From NCBI GenBank assembly GCA_003552765.1, contig PUOI01000149.1, forward strand, positions 1 through 14,206: a DNA stretch of 14,206 nt. Reading direction: 5' to 3'. The translations under genes were made by a program, and so were the position numbers. Below the pieces are notes generated by a model, which saw nothing but the letters and a program-made list of their open reading frames with translations, was not told where the DNA came from and ran no database searches. Positions 1 to 6,918 of this stretch are shown one piece after another. Position 1 is the first letter of the stretch, and every line of letters begins with the position of its first letter. Origin of the DNA: Candidatus Hydrogenedentota bacterium (GTDB lineage: Bacteria > Hydrogenedentota > Hydrogenedentia > Hydrogenedentales > SLHB01).

Positions 1-34
1 CCCGCGCTTCTTCCTCGCGTTCGGTGCTGGCCAT
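1..34 (-). CDS. 5' end of the gene following pyrH (frr or uppS by position; truncated)
   Basis: Only 11 codons are inside the window, reading MASTEREEEAR from an ATG at 34-32. A good ribosome binding site (AGAGGAGAG on the minus strand, about positions 46-54) lies ahead of it. The start is 4 nt after the pyrH stop, so it belongs to the same transcription unit. In most bacteria rpsB-tsf-pyrH is followed by frr (ribosome recycling factor), sometimes by uppS (undecaprenyl diphosphate synthase). The visible residues are too few and not distinctive enough to choose between them. Confidence 0.55.
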   Translation of the reverse strand, partial: MASTEREEEAR

Positions 35-38
35 TGCG

Positions 39-758
39 TTACTCTCCTCTGACTGTGGTTCCTATGGACTCACCGCGCAGCGCTTTCATAATGCTGCCGG
101 GCTGCGTCAGGTTGAAGACAAGTATCGGCATATTGTTCTCTTCGCACAACGAGATCGCCGCCGTATCCATCACTTTCAGATTTTGGTTGAGCACGGCCCG
201 GTAATTCAAGGTCTCGTACCGGCGGGCATCCCCATTAAGCACCGGGTCGGAGTCGTACACCCCATCCACCTTCGTCGCCTTAAACAAGGCCTCCGCTTTC
301 AGCTCAATGGCCCGTAACGCCGCGGCGGTGTCGGTAGTCAAGAGGGGATTGCCCGTCCCCGCTCCAAGGATGACGACCCGCCCCTTCTCAAGATGCCGGA
401 TGGCGCGGCGGCGAATGAAGGGTTCGGCGAAAGGACGCATTTCAATGGCGGTCAACACACGGGTGGGCACCCCTTTGCTCTCGAGCGTGGCCTGCAAGGC
501 CAAGGCGTTGATCACCGTGGCCAGCATCCCCATGTAATCCCCCGTGATACGGTCCACCAACTCCGCCGGGACTTGCGCGCCCCGGAAAATGTTGCCGCCG
601 CCCACCACCAAGCCCATCTCGACGCCCATGGCGTGGACTTCGCCAATCTCGCTGGCGAATTGGCCAAGGGCGTCGAAATCAATGCCGCGGCTCTTGCCGG
701 GATCCAGCGCCTCCCCGCTAAGCTTGAGCAGGATGCGCCTATAGGCGAACTGGCTCAA
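39..758 (-). CDS. pyrH: UMP kinase (uridylate kinase)
   Basis: Cytoplasmic kinase that phosphorylates UMP to UDP with ATP in pyrimidine nucleotide synthesis; the bacterial enzyme is a hexamer of the amino-acid-kinase fold. The 239 residues match the usual length. Visible motifs are KLSGEAL (12-18, phosphate-binding N-terminus), VVGGGNIFRG (51-60), the DYMGMLATVINALALQ helix (74-89), GTGNPLLTTDTAAALRA (134-150) and ATKVDGVYDSDP (161-172). The start codon is TTG at 758-756. No in-frame ATG lies near the conserved N-terminus, and an AAGGA site overlapping the last tsf codons sits upstream. The start is 6 nt after the tsf stop, which suggests translational coupling. The gene is third in rpsB-tsf-pyrH. 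Confidence 0.97.
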   Translation of the reverse strand: MSQFAYRRILLKLSGEALDPGKSRGIDFDALGQFASEIGEVHAMGVEMGLVVGGGNIFRGAQVPAELVDRITGDYMGMLATVINALALQATLESKGVPTRVLTAIEMRPFAEPFIRRRAIRHLEKGRVVILGAGTGNPLLTTDTAAALRAIELKAEALFKATKVDGVYDSDPVLNGDARRYETLNYRAVLNQNLKVMDTAAISLCEENNMPILVFNLTQPGSIMKALRGESIGTTVRGE

Positions 759-764
759 CGCCGA

Positions 765-1430
765 TTATCCTTGCTCGCCGGCGAATTGCTGTGCGATTTC
801 CTCACGCTGTTCGGACTGTTGTCCCCCTTCAAGGTCCTCGCCCAACTGGAACCGGGCGAAACGGCGGACCACGATCTTCTCGCCGACCTTTCCGCTAAAT
901 TCCTTGACCAACTCCTCCACCGTCCGGTCGGGGTCCTTCACGAACTTCTGATGAAGCAGGCAGACTTCCTCAAACCACTTGCCCAGCATGCCTTCGGCGA
1001 TTTTCGGTAAAATGTTCTCCGGCTTACCCATGTCACGGGCCCGGGCCATGAAGACCTCGCGCTCCTTGTTCAACGCCTCTTCGGGGATCTCGTCCTTGGA
1101 AACGTACTGAGGCGCCGTGCTGCACACTTGCAGGCAGAGATCCCGGCAAAGGTCCTGAAATTCCTCGCCGCGCGCCACGAAGTCCGTCTCGCAATTGACC
1201 TCCACCAAGACGCCGATCTTGCCGCCCATATGCACATACGACGCCACCGCGCCCTCGACCGCCGAGCGATGCTGGCGCTTCTCCGCGTCCGCAATGCCCT
1301 TCTCGCGCAGCCACGTCATGGCCTTTTCCATGTCGCCGCCGGCCTCGTTCAGGGCCTTCTTGCAATCCATCATCCCCGCGCCCGTTTGTTCGCGAAGGGT
1401 TTTCACTTCTTTCGCAGTGAATGTTGACAT
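765..1430 (-). CDS. tsf: Translation elongation factor Ts (short form)
   Basis: Guanine nucleotide exchange factor that regenerates EF-Tu-GTP from EF-Tu-GDP in the cytoplasm. The N-terminal UBA-like domain (about 1-45) carries the family signature LREQTGAGMMDCKKAL (13-28). The core has CETDFVAR (80-87), whose TDFV loop contacts the EF-Tu nucleotide pocket. At 221 residues it is the short type, as in Thermus and cyanobacteria, rather than the roughly 280-residue E. coli type with two core subdomains. The ATG at 1430-1428 has an AAGGAG about 12 nt upstream. The gene starts 43 nt after rpsB ends and runs almost directly into pyrH. The last 20 residues are Gln/Glu-rich and probably disordered. 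Confidence 0.97.
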   Translation of the reverse strand: MSTFTAKEVKTLREQTGAGMMDCKKALNEAGGDMEKAMTWLREKGIADAEKRQHRSAVEGAVASYVHMGGKIGVLVEVNCETDFVARGEEFQDLCRDLCLQVCSTAPQYVSKDEIPEEALNKEREVFMARARDMGKPENILPKIAEGMLGKWFEEVCLLHQKFVKDPDRTVEELVKEFSGKVGEKIVVRRFARFQLGEDLEGGQQSEQREEIAQQFAGEQG

Positions 1431-1473
1431 ACTGGTTCTCTTCTCCTTGCTCTATGCTATGAAGTTACGGAAT

Positions 1474-2385
1474 TTATTGCGCCGTTTCGTTGCTATCCGA
1501 GCCGGAGTGGACTTCGGCCGGCGAGTTGGCCTCGTCCGAAGCGGACTCCACGGGACTCTCGGGGGAAGCGGGTTCCGCGGCCGAGGCATCAGCCTGTTGT
1601 TCAGCCGGGGCTTGCGCGCTTTGCGCGGCGGCCCGCTCCCGCGCCAGACGGTCCTTGCGGGCTTGATCGCTCTTCTTATCCGCTTCCGACTTGCGCTTCT
1701 CCGCCACGGACAAACCTTCAATGGCGGCATCGGCAATCACTCGGCAAAACAGATTCACCGCGCGAATGGCGTCATCATTACCTGGCAGGGGAATCGGGAC
1801 CTGATCCGGATCGCAGTTGGTGTCGACGACGCCTATGCACGGGATGCCCAGCCGGCTGGCCTCCTTCACCGCAATGCCTTCCTTCTTGGTGTCCACGACA
1901 AACAGGATGTCCGGCTGGCGGCCCATGTTCTTGATGCCGTCAAGGTTCTTGCGCATCTTTTCACGCTGCTTGCGCAGATGCACAACCTCTTTCTTGGGCA
2001 GTTTTTCAAAGCCCCCCGTCCGGTCCATTTCTTCGAGCTTATGCAGCGAACGTATGCTGCGGCGGATGGTCTCCCAGTTCGTCAAGGTACCGCCAAGCCA
2101 ACGGCTGTTGACGTAGAACATGCCGCACCGTTCCGCTTCCCGTTTCACCGCTTCCTGGGCCTGCTTCTTCGTGCCCACGAAAAGCACCAAGCCGCCGCCG
2201 GCCACGGTGTCCCGGACCAGATTGTAAGCCTGCTGGACTTGCCGGAGGGTTTTCTGAAGATCAATGATGTAGATACCGTTGCGCTGACCGAAAATGTACC
2301 GCGCCATTTTCGGATTCCAGCGGCGCGTCTGGTGGCCGAAATGAATACCGGCCTCCAGTAGTTCTCGCATTGTGACCATTGGCAT
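1474..2385 (-). CDS. rpsB: 30S ribosomal protein S2 with an acidic Ala-rich C-terminal tail
   Basis: Structural protein of the small ribosomal subunit. The N-terminal sequence [20 protein letters not shown] (6-25), the FVGTKKQA block and the [12 protein letters not shown] and [14 protein letters not shown] blocks are typical S2. The conserved fold ends near residue 228. Residues from about 229 to 303 first form a charged Lys/Arg/Glu helix and then a low-complexity Ala/Glu/Ser/Pro tail, making the protein about 60 residues longer than E. coli S2 (241). The chosen ATG (2385-2383) has TAGGAG 9 nt upstream; ATGs at codons 3 and 6 are alternatives. It is first in the rpsB-tsf-pyrH cluster, with a candidate promoter and a structured leader upstream. 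Confidence 0.97.
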   Translation of the reverse strand: MPMVTMRELLEAGIHFGHQTRRWNPKMARYIFGQRNGIYIIDLQKTLRQVQQAYNLVRDTVAGGGLVLFVGTKKQAQEAVKREAERCGMFYVNSRWLGGTLTNWETIRRSIRSLHKLEEMDRTGGFEKLPKKEVVHLRKQREKMRKNLDGIKNMGRQPDILFVVDTKKEGIAVKEASRLGIPCIGVVDTNCDPDQVPIPLPGNDDAIRAVNLFCRVIADAAIEGLSVAEKRKSEADKKSDQARKDRLARERAAAQSAQAPAEQQADASAAEPASPESPVESASDEANSPAEVHSGSDSNETAQ

Positions 2386-2503
2386 GTAATGACACTCCTA
2401 TTTTGGGTTAAACCTCGGGGTCTTTCGGCCAACCCGCCGGAACGCGGCGGGCACCCTGACCATTTGGGAAGGAATCGGACCCCTGTGAAGTCAGAATCAC
2501 CGT
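2386..2503 (-). promoter_or_regulatory. Structured rpsB 5' leader
   Basis: If the candidate promoter at 2504-2533 is right, the rpsB transcript has a leader of about 110 nt. It holds a perfect 7-bp hairpin (2433-2439 with 2445-2451, loop 2440-2444). A GGTC/GACC-type pairing may flank it (GGTC near 2459-2462 and GACC near 2418-2421, read on the minus strand). In E. coli, S2 represses its own rpsB-tsf operon through the leader. A similar role here is an inference from position; I did not match a published consensus. Confidence 0.35.
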
Positions 2504-2533
2504 AAGATAGCATACCGCAGCGGCAACGTGCAA
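2504..2533 (-). promoter_or_regulatory. Candidate sigma70-type promoter for rpsB-tsf-pyrH
   Basis: On the minus strand, TTGCAC (2533-2528) and TATCTT (2509-2504) are separated by 18 nt. The match is partial (3/6 and 4/6), but it is the best-spaced pair in the divergent gap and sits where a promoter for this operon is needed. Confidence 0.3.
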
Positions 2534-2623
2534 CGTTCGGAATCGGCTTCAATCACCGGGTAAGCGGCTGGTCCAGGGAACAACATTCCCCGTACAACGC
2601 CGTATCCGGCGATTAGGGAAACC

Positions 2624-2653
2624 CCGCCGCCTTGCGGCGGAAGGCTTCTTTTT
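2624..2653 (+). terminator. Terminator-like hairpin upstream of the DUF481 gene
   Basis: A 7-bp GC stem (CCGCCGC 2624-2630 with GCGGCGG 2634-2640, loop CTT) is followed 5 nt later by TTCTTTTT (2646-2653). An alternative pairing GCCTT (2629-2633) with AAGGC (2641-2645) shares the arm. On the plus strand this resembles an intrinsic terminator, but no plus-strand gene lies upstream to be terminated. It may instead be an attenuator in the leader of the following gene. Confidence 0.35.
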
Positions 2654-2715
2654 GGTCTAATGCGCCACCTGCGTGCGGGCGCCACTCCCAACACAAACCA
2701 AGGAGGTTGCCGTTC

Positions 2716-3966
2716 ATGTTCCGTTCTCCCTTCTCGCTGGCCAGCGCCGCCATTGCCTGCCTTCTCGCCGCGCCGCCCGTCTTGGCCGCCGACGCCCTGT
2801 TGCTGGACAATGGCGACCGGCTCACGGGGGCGCTCATCCGGATCGAGGATGGGACCGTCCATTTCGACACCGGCTACGCCGGGGCGTTGACGATTGATCT
2901 CGGCGCGGTTTGGGCCATTGAGACAGCGGAGCCGCGTGTCTGGGAAGACGCGGCGGGCGAGCTGCGCGAGGGCCGCTTCATCGCTGCGGAGGATGGTGTT
3001 GGAGTGGCCGCCGCGGACGGTTTCCATGAAGTTTCCCCCGGGGATATCGCCGTGTTGTATCCGGCGGGCGTGGAACCCGGCGTCCCGGACGCGCCGGTGG
3101 AGCCCGAGGAGCCAGAGGAGCCCGAAGAGGAGCCGGGGCCGTGGAGCGGGGCCGTGGAGACGGGCGTCGCCTTTCGCTCTGGCCCCATTGACTCGTTCGA
3201 CGGGCATGCCCGCCTCACCGCCAAGCGTGAGGCCGAGCGCACCGTGTTGAGCCTGAGCCTGTCCGGGGCCTATGGGGAGGTGGAATCGGAACTGAACAAG
3301 CGGCGGCTCAGGGGCCAGTCCAAGCTGCAAGTGTACTTGCAGGACCGGTTCTATGTGTATGGCCTGACGGGCCTTGAGCACGACGGGGGCCGGGCGCTTG
3401 ACCTGCGGGCCAACATCGCCGGCGGGTCGGGATACGACATCATCGACAGCGAACGCCGTTTCTGGAGCGCCGACATTGGCGTGGACTATCAGTGGGAACG
3501 CTGGCGGCAGTACAATCCCGCCGAACGCCGGCGCGCCCGGGACGCCGCATGGGCCGAGTCCGTAACTGCCGCGCGGGCCTTTCTCGAAGATGTGCGCGCC
3601 GACCCCGAACGCCTTTTCAACCCGGCCGGACTACGGGAAGCAGTAATGGTGGGGTACGAGTTGTTTAATCCGCCCTTTGAGGATAGACGATCTGAACGGG
3701 ATGACTGGAACATCCGCCTTTCCAGCTACTATGAACAGAAGGTGTTCACCCGGAGCGAACTGGAGCACGAACTCGTCGTATTGCCCAAGCTGGGCGACAA
3801 TTTGGGGGAATTCCGCCTGGTGTCGGACTTGGGTTTCGTTACACCCCTCACCGACGCTCTCGACTTACGCCTGAGCCTGGAGTCGGAGTTCGACAGCGAG
3901 CCCGGACGCGGCGTGCGCGGCGAATGGGACAACACATTGCGGTCCACGCTCCGGTATCAGTTCTGA
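2716..3966 (+). CDS. DUF481-like outer-membrane beta-barrel protein
   Basis: 416 residues. An Sec signal peptide (about 1-25, hydrophobic core SLASAAIACLLAAP, cleavage near VLA-ADA) shows export. Residues 28-70 read as a small beta-sheet module (LDNGDRLTGALIRIEDG). A Pro/Glu linker (about 116-141) follows. Residues 143-416 show alternating beta-strand patterns, as in the DUF481 / YdiY 'salt-induced outer membrane protein' family, and the chain ends in RYQF, a typical outer-membrane assembly signal. A charged, probably helical stretch (about 265-310) interrupts the strand pattern. The ATG at 2716 is chosen over one 84 nt upstream because of a strong AAGGAGG and the signal peptide. The molecular function of the family is not established. 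The gene seems monocistronic. Confidence 0.75.
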   Translation: MFRSPFSLASAAIACLLAAPPVLAADALLLDNGDRLTGALIRIEDGTVHFDTGYAGALTIDLGAVWAIETAEPRVWEDAAGELREGRFIAAEDGVGVAAADGFHEVSPGDIAVLYPAGVEPGVPDAPVEPEEPEEPEEEPGPWSGAVETGVAFRSGPIDSFDGHARLTAKREAERTVLSLSLSGAYGEVESELNKRRLRGQSKLQVYLQDRFYVYGLTGLEHDGGRALDLRANIAGGSGYDIIDSERRFWSADIGVDYQWERWRQYNPAERRRARDAAWAESVTAARAFLEDVRADPERLFNPAGLREAVMVGYELFNPPFEDRRSERDDWNIRLSSYYEQKVFTRSELEHELVVLPKLGDNLGEFRLVSDLGFVTPLTDALDLRLSLESEFDSEPGRGVRGEWDNTLRSTLRYQF

Positions 3967-4137
3967 GCGGGCGTACCCGGCGCGCTCTTGCTGTTCGGTT
4001 CCCAAAGAGAGGTATAGCCTCACCTGCCGGACAGCGCGGCCCATGCGTCAAATGGAATTGCCCTGGGCATGCTCCATCTGGCACAATCCGCTTTTCCTTG
4101 CAACGCAACTACTCGAACTTAGGAGATCCATAACGCC

Positions 4138-4779
4138 ATGTCCGCACCCCACCTCGATGACAAAATGAAACAGCTTATATCCGAGAGCCTCGACCACGCC
4201 ATCAAACATTTTGATGATGCTGACGTTGTCGCCAAAATCCGTTCCATCAATATGATTGGCTGTCTCTTGCTGGGCCATCTCACGGACGGGGATTACTCGC
4301 CCGTGGCAGGTTCGATTGAGGTGCGCGCAGGCGGGGAGCCCTTCGGCATTGAGGCAGACGGCGCCGATGCGAGCCAACCCTATTATCAGTGGGTTGTTGG
4401 GATGGATGCGGATGATACGATGGAATTCGTGGACTTTGGCGCGCGGTACTGGCAGGAATGGGCAGAAACGGCGGGAGTAGCTTGGAACGCAGGACCACCG
4501 CCGAACGTGGTGTGGGGCCCGGCCAAACAGATCCCGGAGGAAACGGCGGTCTATTCCTTCGACCCGGAACTGTCTACCAACGTATGCAAGGCGATCGATG
4601 AGTGCATCGAGGCCCCCGCCAACCGCGACACGATCCTTCAGTGGGAAGATGCGGTCAACGACGCGGTGGACTACCTCATGGATACCCCTGAAGGGGTTGA
4701 CTATCTCCTCGAGGCCGGACTCGCCTCGTGGGATGATGAAGAGGGGTTCGAGGATGAGGATGAGGATAGGGAATCCTGA
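4138..4779 (+). CDS. Hypothetical acidic protein, family not recognised
   Basis: 213 residues, no signal peptide, no clear membrane segment. The N-terminal 50 residues look helical (MKQLISESLDHAIKHFDDAD), the middle is mixed with several Trp (about 85-130), and a helical part contains AIDECIEAPANRDTILQWED. The protein ends in a strongly acidic tail (last 19 residues, Asp/Glu dominant). The ATG at 4138 has AGGAG (4121-4125) about 12 nt upstream. It lies 171 nt after the DUF481 gene on the same strand, with no clear terminator between. Overall composition is very acidic and suggests a soluble cytoplasmic protein. I do not assign a function. Confidence 0.7.
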   Translation: MSAPHLDDKMKQLISESLDHAIKHFDDADVVAKIRSINMIGCLLLGHLTDGDYSPVAGSIEVRAGGEPFGIEADGADASQPYYQWVVGMDADDTMEFVDFGARYWQEWAETAGVAWNAGPPPNVVWGPAKQIPEETAVYSFDPELSTNVCKAIDECIEAPANRDTILQWEDAVNDAVDYLMDTPEGVDYLLEAGLASWDDEEGFEDEDEDRES

Positions 4780-4893
4780 GACGAGCACAATGGCGCACGC
4801 CTCCAAAAACCCACGCCGGGTCACGCATCCACGGGGCCGAACAAAAAGAACGCCTCCCCCTCCATCTTCCCCCAACCACAAAAAGGTGGGGCG

Positions 4894-4925
4894 AGAGGCT
4901 CAATGGGCTAGCACCTCTTCAGCCC
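4894..4925 (-). repeat. Inverted, partial copy of the CTGAAGAGG hairpin module
   Basis: Read on the minus strand, 4925-4909 gives GGGCTGAAGAGGTGCTA, which matches 15 of 17 bases of 5274-5290. The same AGAGG/CCTCT stem can form (4914-4918 with 4894-4898). This marks the left edge of the repeat mosaic. Confidence 0.5.
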
Positions 4926-5110
4926 GATTCGCGGATACCCCGATTGCGTCAGACCTAGCCTGACATTGCCATCAACAGTCAAATCCATCCCGTAGGGATG
5001 ACAGCCGGTAGCCGGGGGCGTTTTAGATGACCACCCACACATAGAGACCAAGGTCCAACAGTGGTTGTGAACTCCAACCGGATCCAATCCAGCGGCCTAA
5101 AGCCGCGTTG

Positions 5111-5150
5111 TCCACAAATCAAGAACTGAAGGGGTACTCGTGGAGCCCCT
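5111..5150 (+). repeat. Direct-repeat module with hairpin, unit 1
   Basis: TCCACAAATCAAG followed by CTGAAGGGG, closing into a stem AGGGG (5130-5134) with CCCCT (5146-5150). The same order recurs at 5262-5298, 151 nt downstream, flanking the composite palindromic repeat. Confidence 0.65.
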
Positions 5151-5164
5151 GCCCTAAACGTGTG

Positions 5165-5261
5165 ACCGCCGAAGTAAACGCGCCAAGAGGTGGCATGGCC
5201 TTCCAGGCCATGAATCACGGGCTGGAAGCCCGTGCTACGTCACCGCCAAGAATGGAGGCTA
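5165..5261 (+). repeat. Composite palindromic intergenic repeat, copy 1
   Basis: A 97-nt element that recurs at 11871-11966 with about 10 differences over the last 91 nt and one 1-nt gap. Its core is two adjacent perfect hairpins: ATGGCCT-TCC-AGGCCAT (5195-5211) and CACGGGCT-GGA-AGCCCGTG (5216-5234). The triloops TCC and GGA are complementary. Outer GGTG (about 5189-5192) and CACC (5241-5244) could close the pair. It has the character of a REP-type intergenic element, and copy 1 is the intact one. Confidence 0.8.
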
Positions 5262-5298
5262 TCCACAAATCAAGGGCTGAAGAGGCACTACGCCCTCT
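5262..5298 (+). repeat. Direct-repeat module with hairpin, unit 2
   Basis: TCCACAAATCAAG is followed by CTGAAGAGG and a stem AGAGG (5281-5285) with CCTCT (5294-5298). Relative to unit 1 the middle pair changes from G-C to A-T, keeping the stem. A related sequence in reverse orientation lies at 4909-4925. Confidence 0.65.
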
Positions 5299-5308
5299 GG
5301 GCGCGCCT

Positions 5309-5587
5309 TCAGTCCACTACCGAGAACTCCCGGTAGTGGGATTTTCCTTCCAGCCAGTTTACTTCGACATTATCGATGCGCGCAAAACGGGGGCCGCCGC
5401 GCTCACACCACGTCAGCATGGATTTAAGTTTGTCGTTCGGACCCTCGAAGACCGCTTCCACCCGGCCATCTGGCAGGTTCCGGACGTATCCCTTCACACC
5501 AAGCTCCCTGGCTTTCTGGTACGTGGCGTAACGATACCCCACGCCTTGTACGCGGCCATCCAGCAATACTTGGACTCTGTCGGACAT
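5309..5587 (-). CDS. acyP: Acylphosphatase
   Basis: Small cytoplasmic enzyme that hydrolyses the carboxyl-phosphate bond of acylphosphates. The 92-residue length is standard. The signature GRVQGVGYR (11-19) supplies the catalytic Arg19 and phosphate-binding loop, with Tyr in place of the commoner Phe, and GYVRNLPDGRVE (33-44) supplies catalytic Asn37. The ATG overlaps the stop of the preceding HEAT-repeat gene as TAATG (5589-5585), and GGAGGT lies 9 nt upstream, so the two are very probably translated as a coupled pair. The last codons encode HYREFSVVD and lie inside a 9-bp inverted repeat at the edge of the repeat mosaic. Confidence 0.95.
   Translation of the reverse strand: MSDRVQVLLDGRVQGVGYRYATYQKARELGVKGYVRNLPDGRVEAVFEGPNDKLKSMLTWCERGGPRFARIDNVEVNWLEGKSHYREFSVVD
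5314..5339. repeat. 9-bp inverted repeat in the 3' end of acyP
   Basis: CCACTACCG (5314-5322) pairs perfectly with CGGTAGTGG (5331-5339) across an 8-nt loop. It covers the last codons of acyP and ends 3 nt before its stop. No T-run follows on the minus strand, so it is not a standard intrinsic terminator for acyP. It could still stall or protect the 3' end. Confidence 0.6.
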
Positions 5588-6918
5588 TACGCACGCACCT
5601 CCATTAGGCGCCGCCGGACCCTGGGATCGCCGATGGCGACAGCCGTCATGGAGGCCGCAAGCGCCGTTTGATCGTCCCCGCTGTTAATCTTCGGCGCTAC
5701 AAGCGGCATCACGCTGCGCACGCCGGTCTCCGTAGCCAAACCTAGGATGGTCCTGTTCACGGCCCCATGATCACTCTGCAGCAACCGCTGAAGCAGCGAG
5801 AGCGCCCCGCGATCCTGGCCCTCGATCAGCGCGGTAATCATTCGCGCCCTACGGATGATGGCGCGGGGGTAGGGATCGTAGCGTTCTTGCAGACGGCTAT
5901 TGAGGTACCTGCGTCCTTCAAAATCTCCGTCCCGCGCCAGCACCATGGCCGCCTCTAGGGCAATGGTGGGAGTGTCTTGAATCTCTTGACGGAGGAAGTT
6001 CGTACCGGCCGAATCACCGAGCTTGTGCAACACCCGCGCAATACGGAATTGCGTCCCCCCGGCCGTCCGGTCAAGCCGGCCGCGCAAGGTTTCCTGAATC
6101 CCCTCATCCCCCAGCAAACGCAAGGCGTACACTGCCGCCTCGCCCTTCTCTCCGCTTGAGGAGCCAAGCATATCGATCAGTATGGGGATGGCGTCTGTGC
6201 TCTCCATATGCGCCAACGCCCGCGCCGCCGGCGCCGCGATTTCCGCCAAACGGTCTTGCGCCATTTGCAGGAGCCGTTCTTCGTATTCCGTGTAGCCGTA
6301 CAGACCCGCCACCTTCGCAGATTCCGCCCGGATCTGGCGGCTGCCGCTATCCAGCCCGCGCTCCACGGCCTCTCGTATGCCCTCGGGCTCCTGGCCCGCC
6401 ACATACAGCCACTGCGCCGCGCTCAACGCGATGTCCCGATCGTTACTGTGCAACAGCTGGGTCAGATATCGCCGCGCCGCCACGTCGGTGCGCGAAGCCA
6501 GTACGCCCGCGGCCTGCATCCGTAACGGCTGATTGCCCGCCGCAGTCTCGAAAACGTCACGGGCGCGCGAGACGGCCCGGTTCACGATAACCCGTTCCTC
6601 TTCGGTCAACGCACGGGCCTCATCCAGCACGAACCGGCGGGCTTCCACCTGATCATCCTGGACCCGGATCTCCTGAATTCTGTTGAACAAATAAGGCGAA
6701 CGTTTGCCGTCCTCGTCAACCACGGCCAAATAGTTTGAGCCAACATCCACCACCTGAACATTGGGCTGACGGGCGCCCTGTGTCAACACAACCGTGACCA
6801 GCACCGGTTCGTCAACCAAATCCTGCAGCGTATGGCCTTCGGGGCTGACAACGCGGACATCCGCCCCCGCCAGCCCGATGAAAAGAGCAGCCGCCACCAC
6901 TCCAATTATCCTTAACAT
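5587..6918 (-). CDS. Secreted HEAT-repeat protein
   Basis: 443 residues from the ATG at 6918 (a GTG one codon upstream at 6921 is also possible; GGAG lies 10 and 7 nt away respectively). A signal peptide (MLRIIGVVAAALFIGLAGA, about 1-19) implies export to the periplasm or envelope. Residues 20-125 form an N-terminal domain of mixed strands (VLVTVVLTQG, NYLAVVDEDG). From about 125 to the end there are tandem two-helix units of HEAT / PBS-lyase-like type (for example APAARALAHMESTDAIPILIDML, shortened here as APAARALAHM and AIPILIDML). Such solenoids bind proteins; the partner is unknown. It is coupled by TAATG to acyP downstream, a pairing with no obvious functional logic. Confidence 0.75.
   Translation of the reverse strand: MLRIIGVVAAALFIGLAGADVRVVSPEGHTLQDLVDEPVLVTVVLTQGARQPNVQVVDVGSNYLAVVDEDGKRSPYLFNRIQEIRVQDDQVEARRFVLDEARALTEEERVIVNRAVSRARDVFETAAGNQPLRMQAAGVLASRTDVAARRYLTQLLHSNDRDIALSAAQWLYVAGQEPEGIREAVERGLDSGSRQIRAESAKVAGLYGYTEYEERLLQMAQDRLAEIAAPAARALAHMESTDAIPILIDMLGSSSGEKGEAAVYALRLLGDEGIQETLRGRLDRTAGGTQFRIARVLHKLGDSAGTNFLRQEIQDTPTIALEAAMVLARDGDFEGRRYLNSRLQERYDPYPRAIIRRARMITALIEGQDRGALSLLQRLLQSDHGAVNRTILGLATETGVRSVMPLVAPKINSGDDQTALAASMTAVAIGDPRVRRRLMEVRA

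Larger units (their letters stand above)
2386..2715. other. Divergent intergenic region between rpsB and the DUF481 gene
   Basis: 330 nt without a credible gene. It holds the rpsB leader and candidate promoter (minus strand), the GC hairpin at 2624-2640 followed by a T-rich run (plus strand), and the AAGGAGG ribosome binding site at 2700-2706 for the plus-strand gene. I see no convincing plus-strand promoter. Confidence 0.6.
4780..5308. other. 529-nt gene-free region holding a mosaic of palindromic repeats
   Basis: No credible gene lies here. From 4893 to 5310 the sequence is a string of short palindromes: 4894-4898/4914-4918, 4948-4952/4960-4964, 4986-4991/4995-5000, 5092-5096/5102-5106, 5130-5134/5146-5150, 5195-5201/5205-5211, 5216-5223/5227-5234 and 5281-5285/5294-5298. 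Several belong to repeated modules described separately. From 4780 to 4890 I see nothing specific. The neighbours converge (plus-strand gene ends at 4779, minus-strand gene ends at 5309), so the region could also serve as a bidirectional transcript end. Confidence 0.7.

Noticed and set aside
1195..2361. 388-residue plus-strand ORF
   Set aside because: Antisense to tsf and rpsB, both certain genes.
4078..4101. Sigma54-like promoter (TGGCAC ... TTGCA) before the acidic hypothetical gene
   Set aside because: The spacing between the GG and GC elements does not fit the strict -24/-12 rule.
5108..5671. 187-residue plus-strand ORF across the repeat mosaic and acyP
   Set aside because: Its first half is translated repeat sequence and its second half is antisense to acyP, which has clear catalytic motifs.
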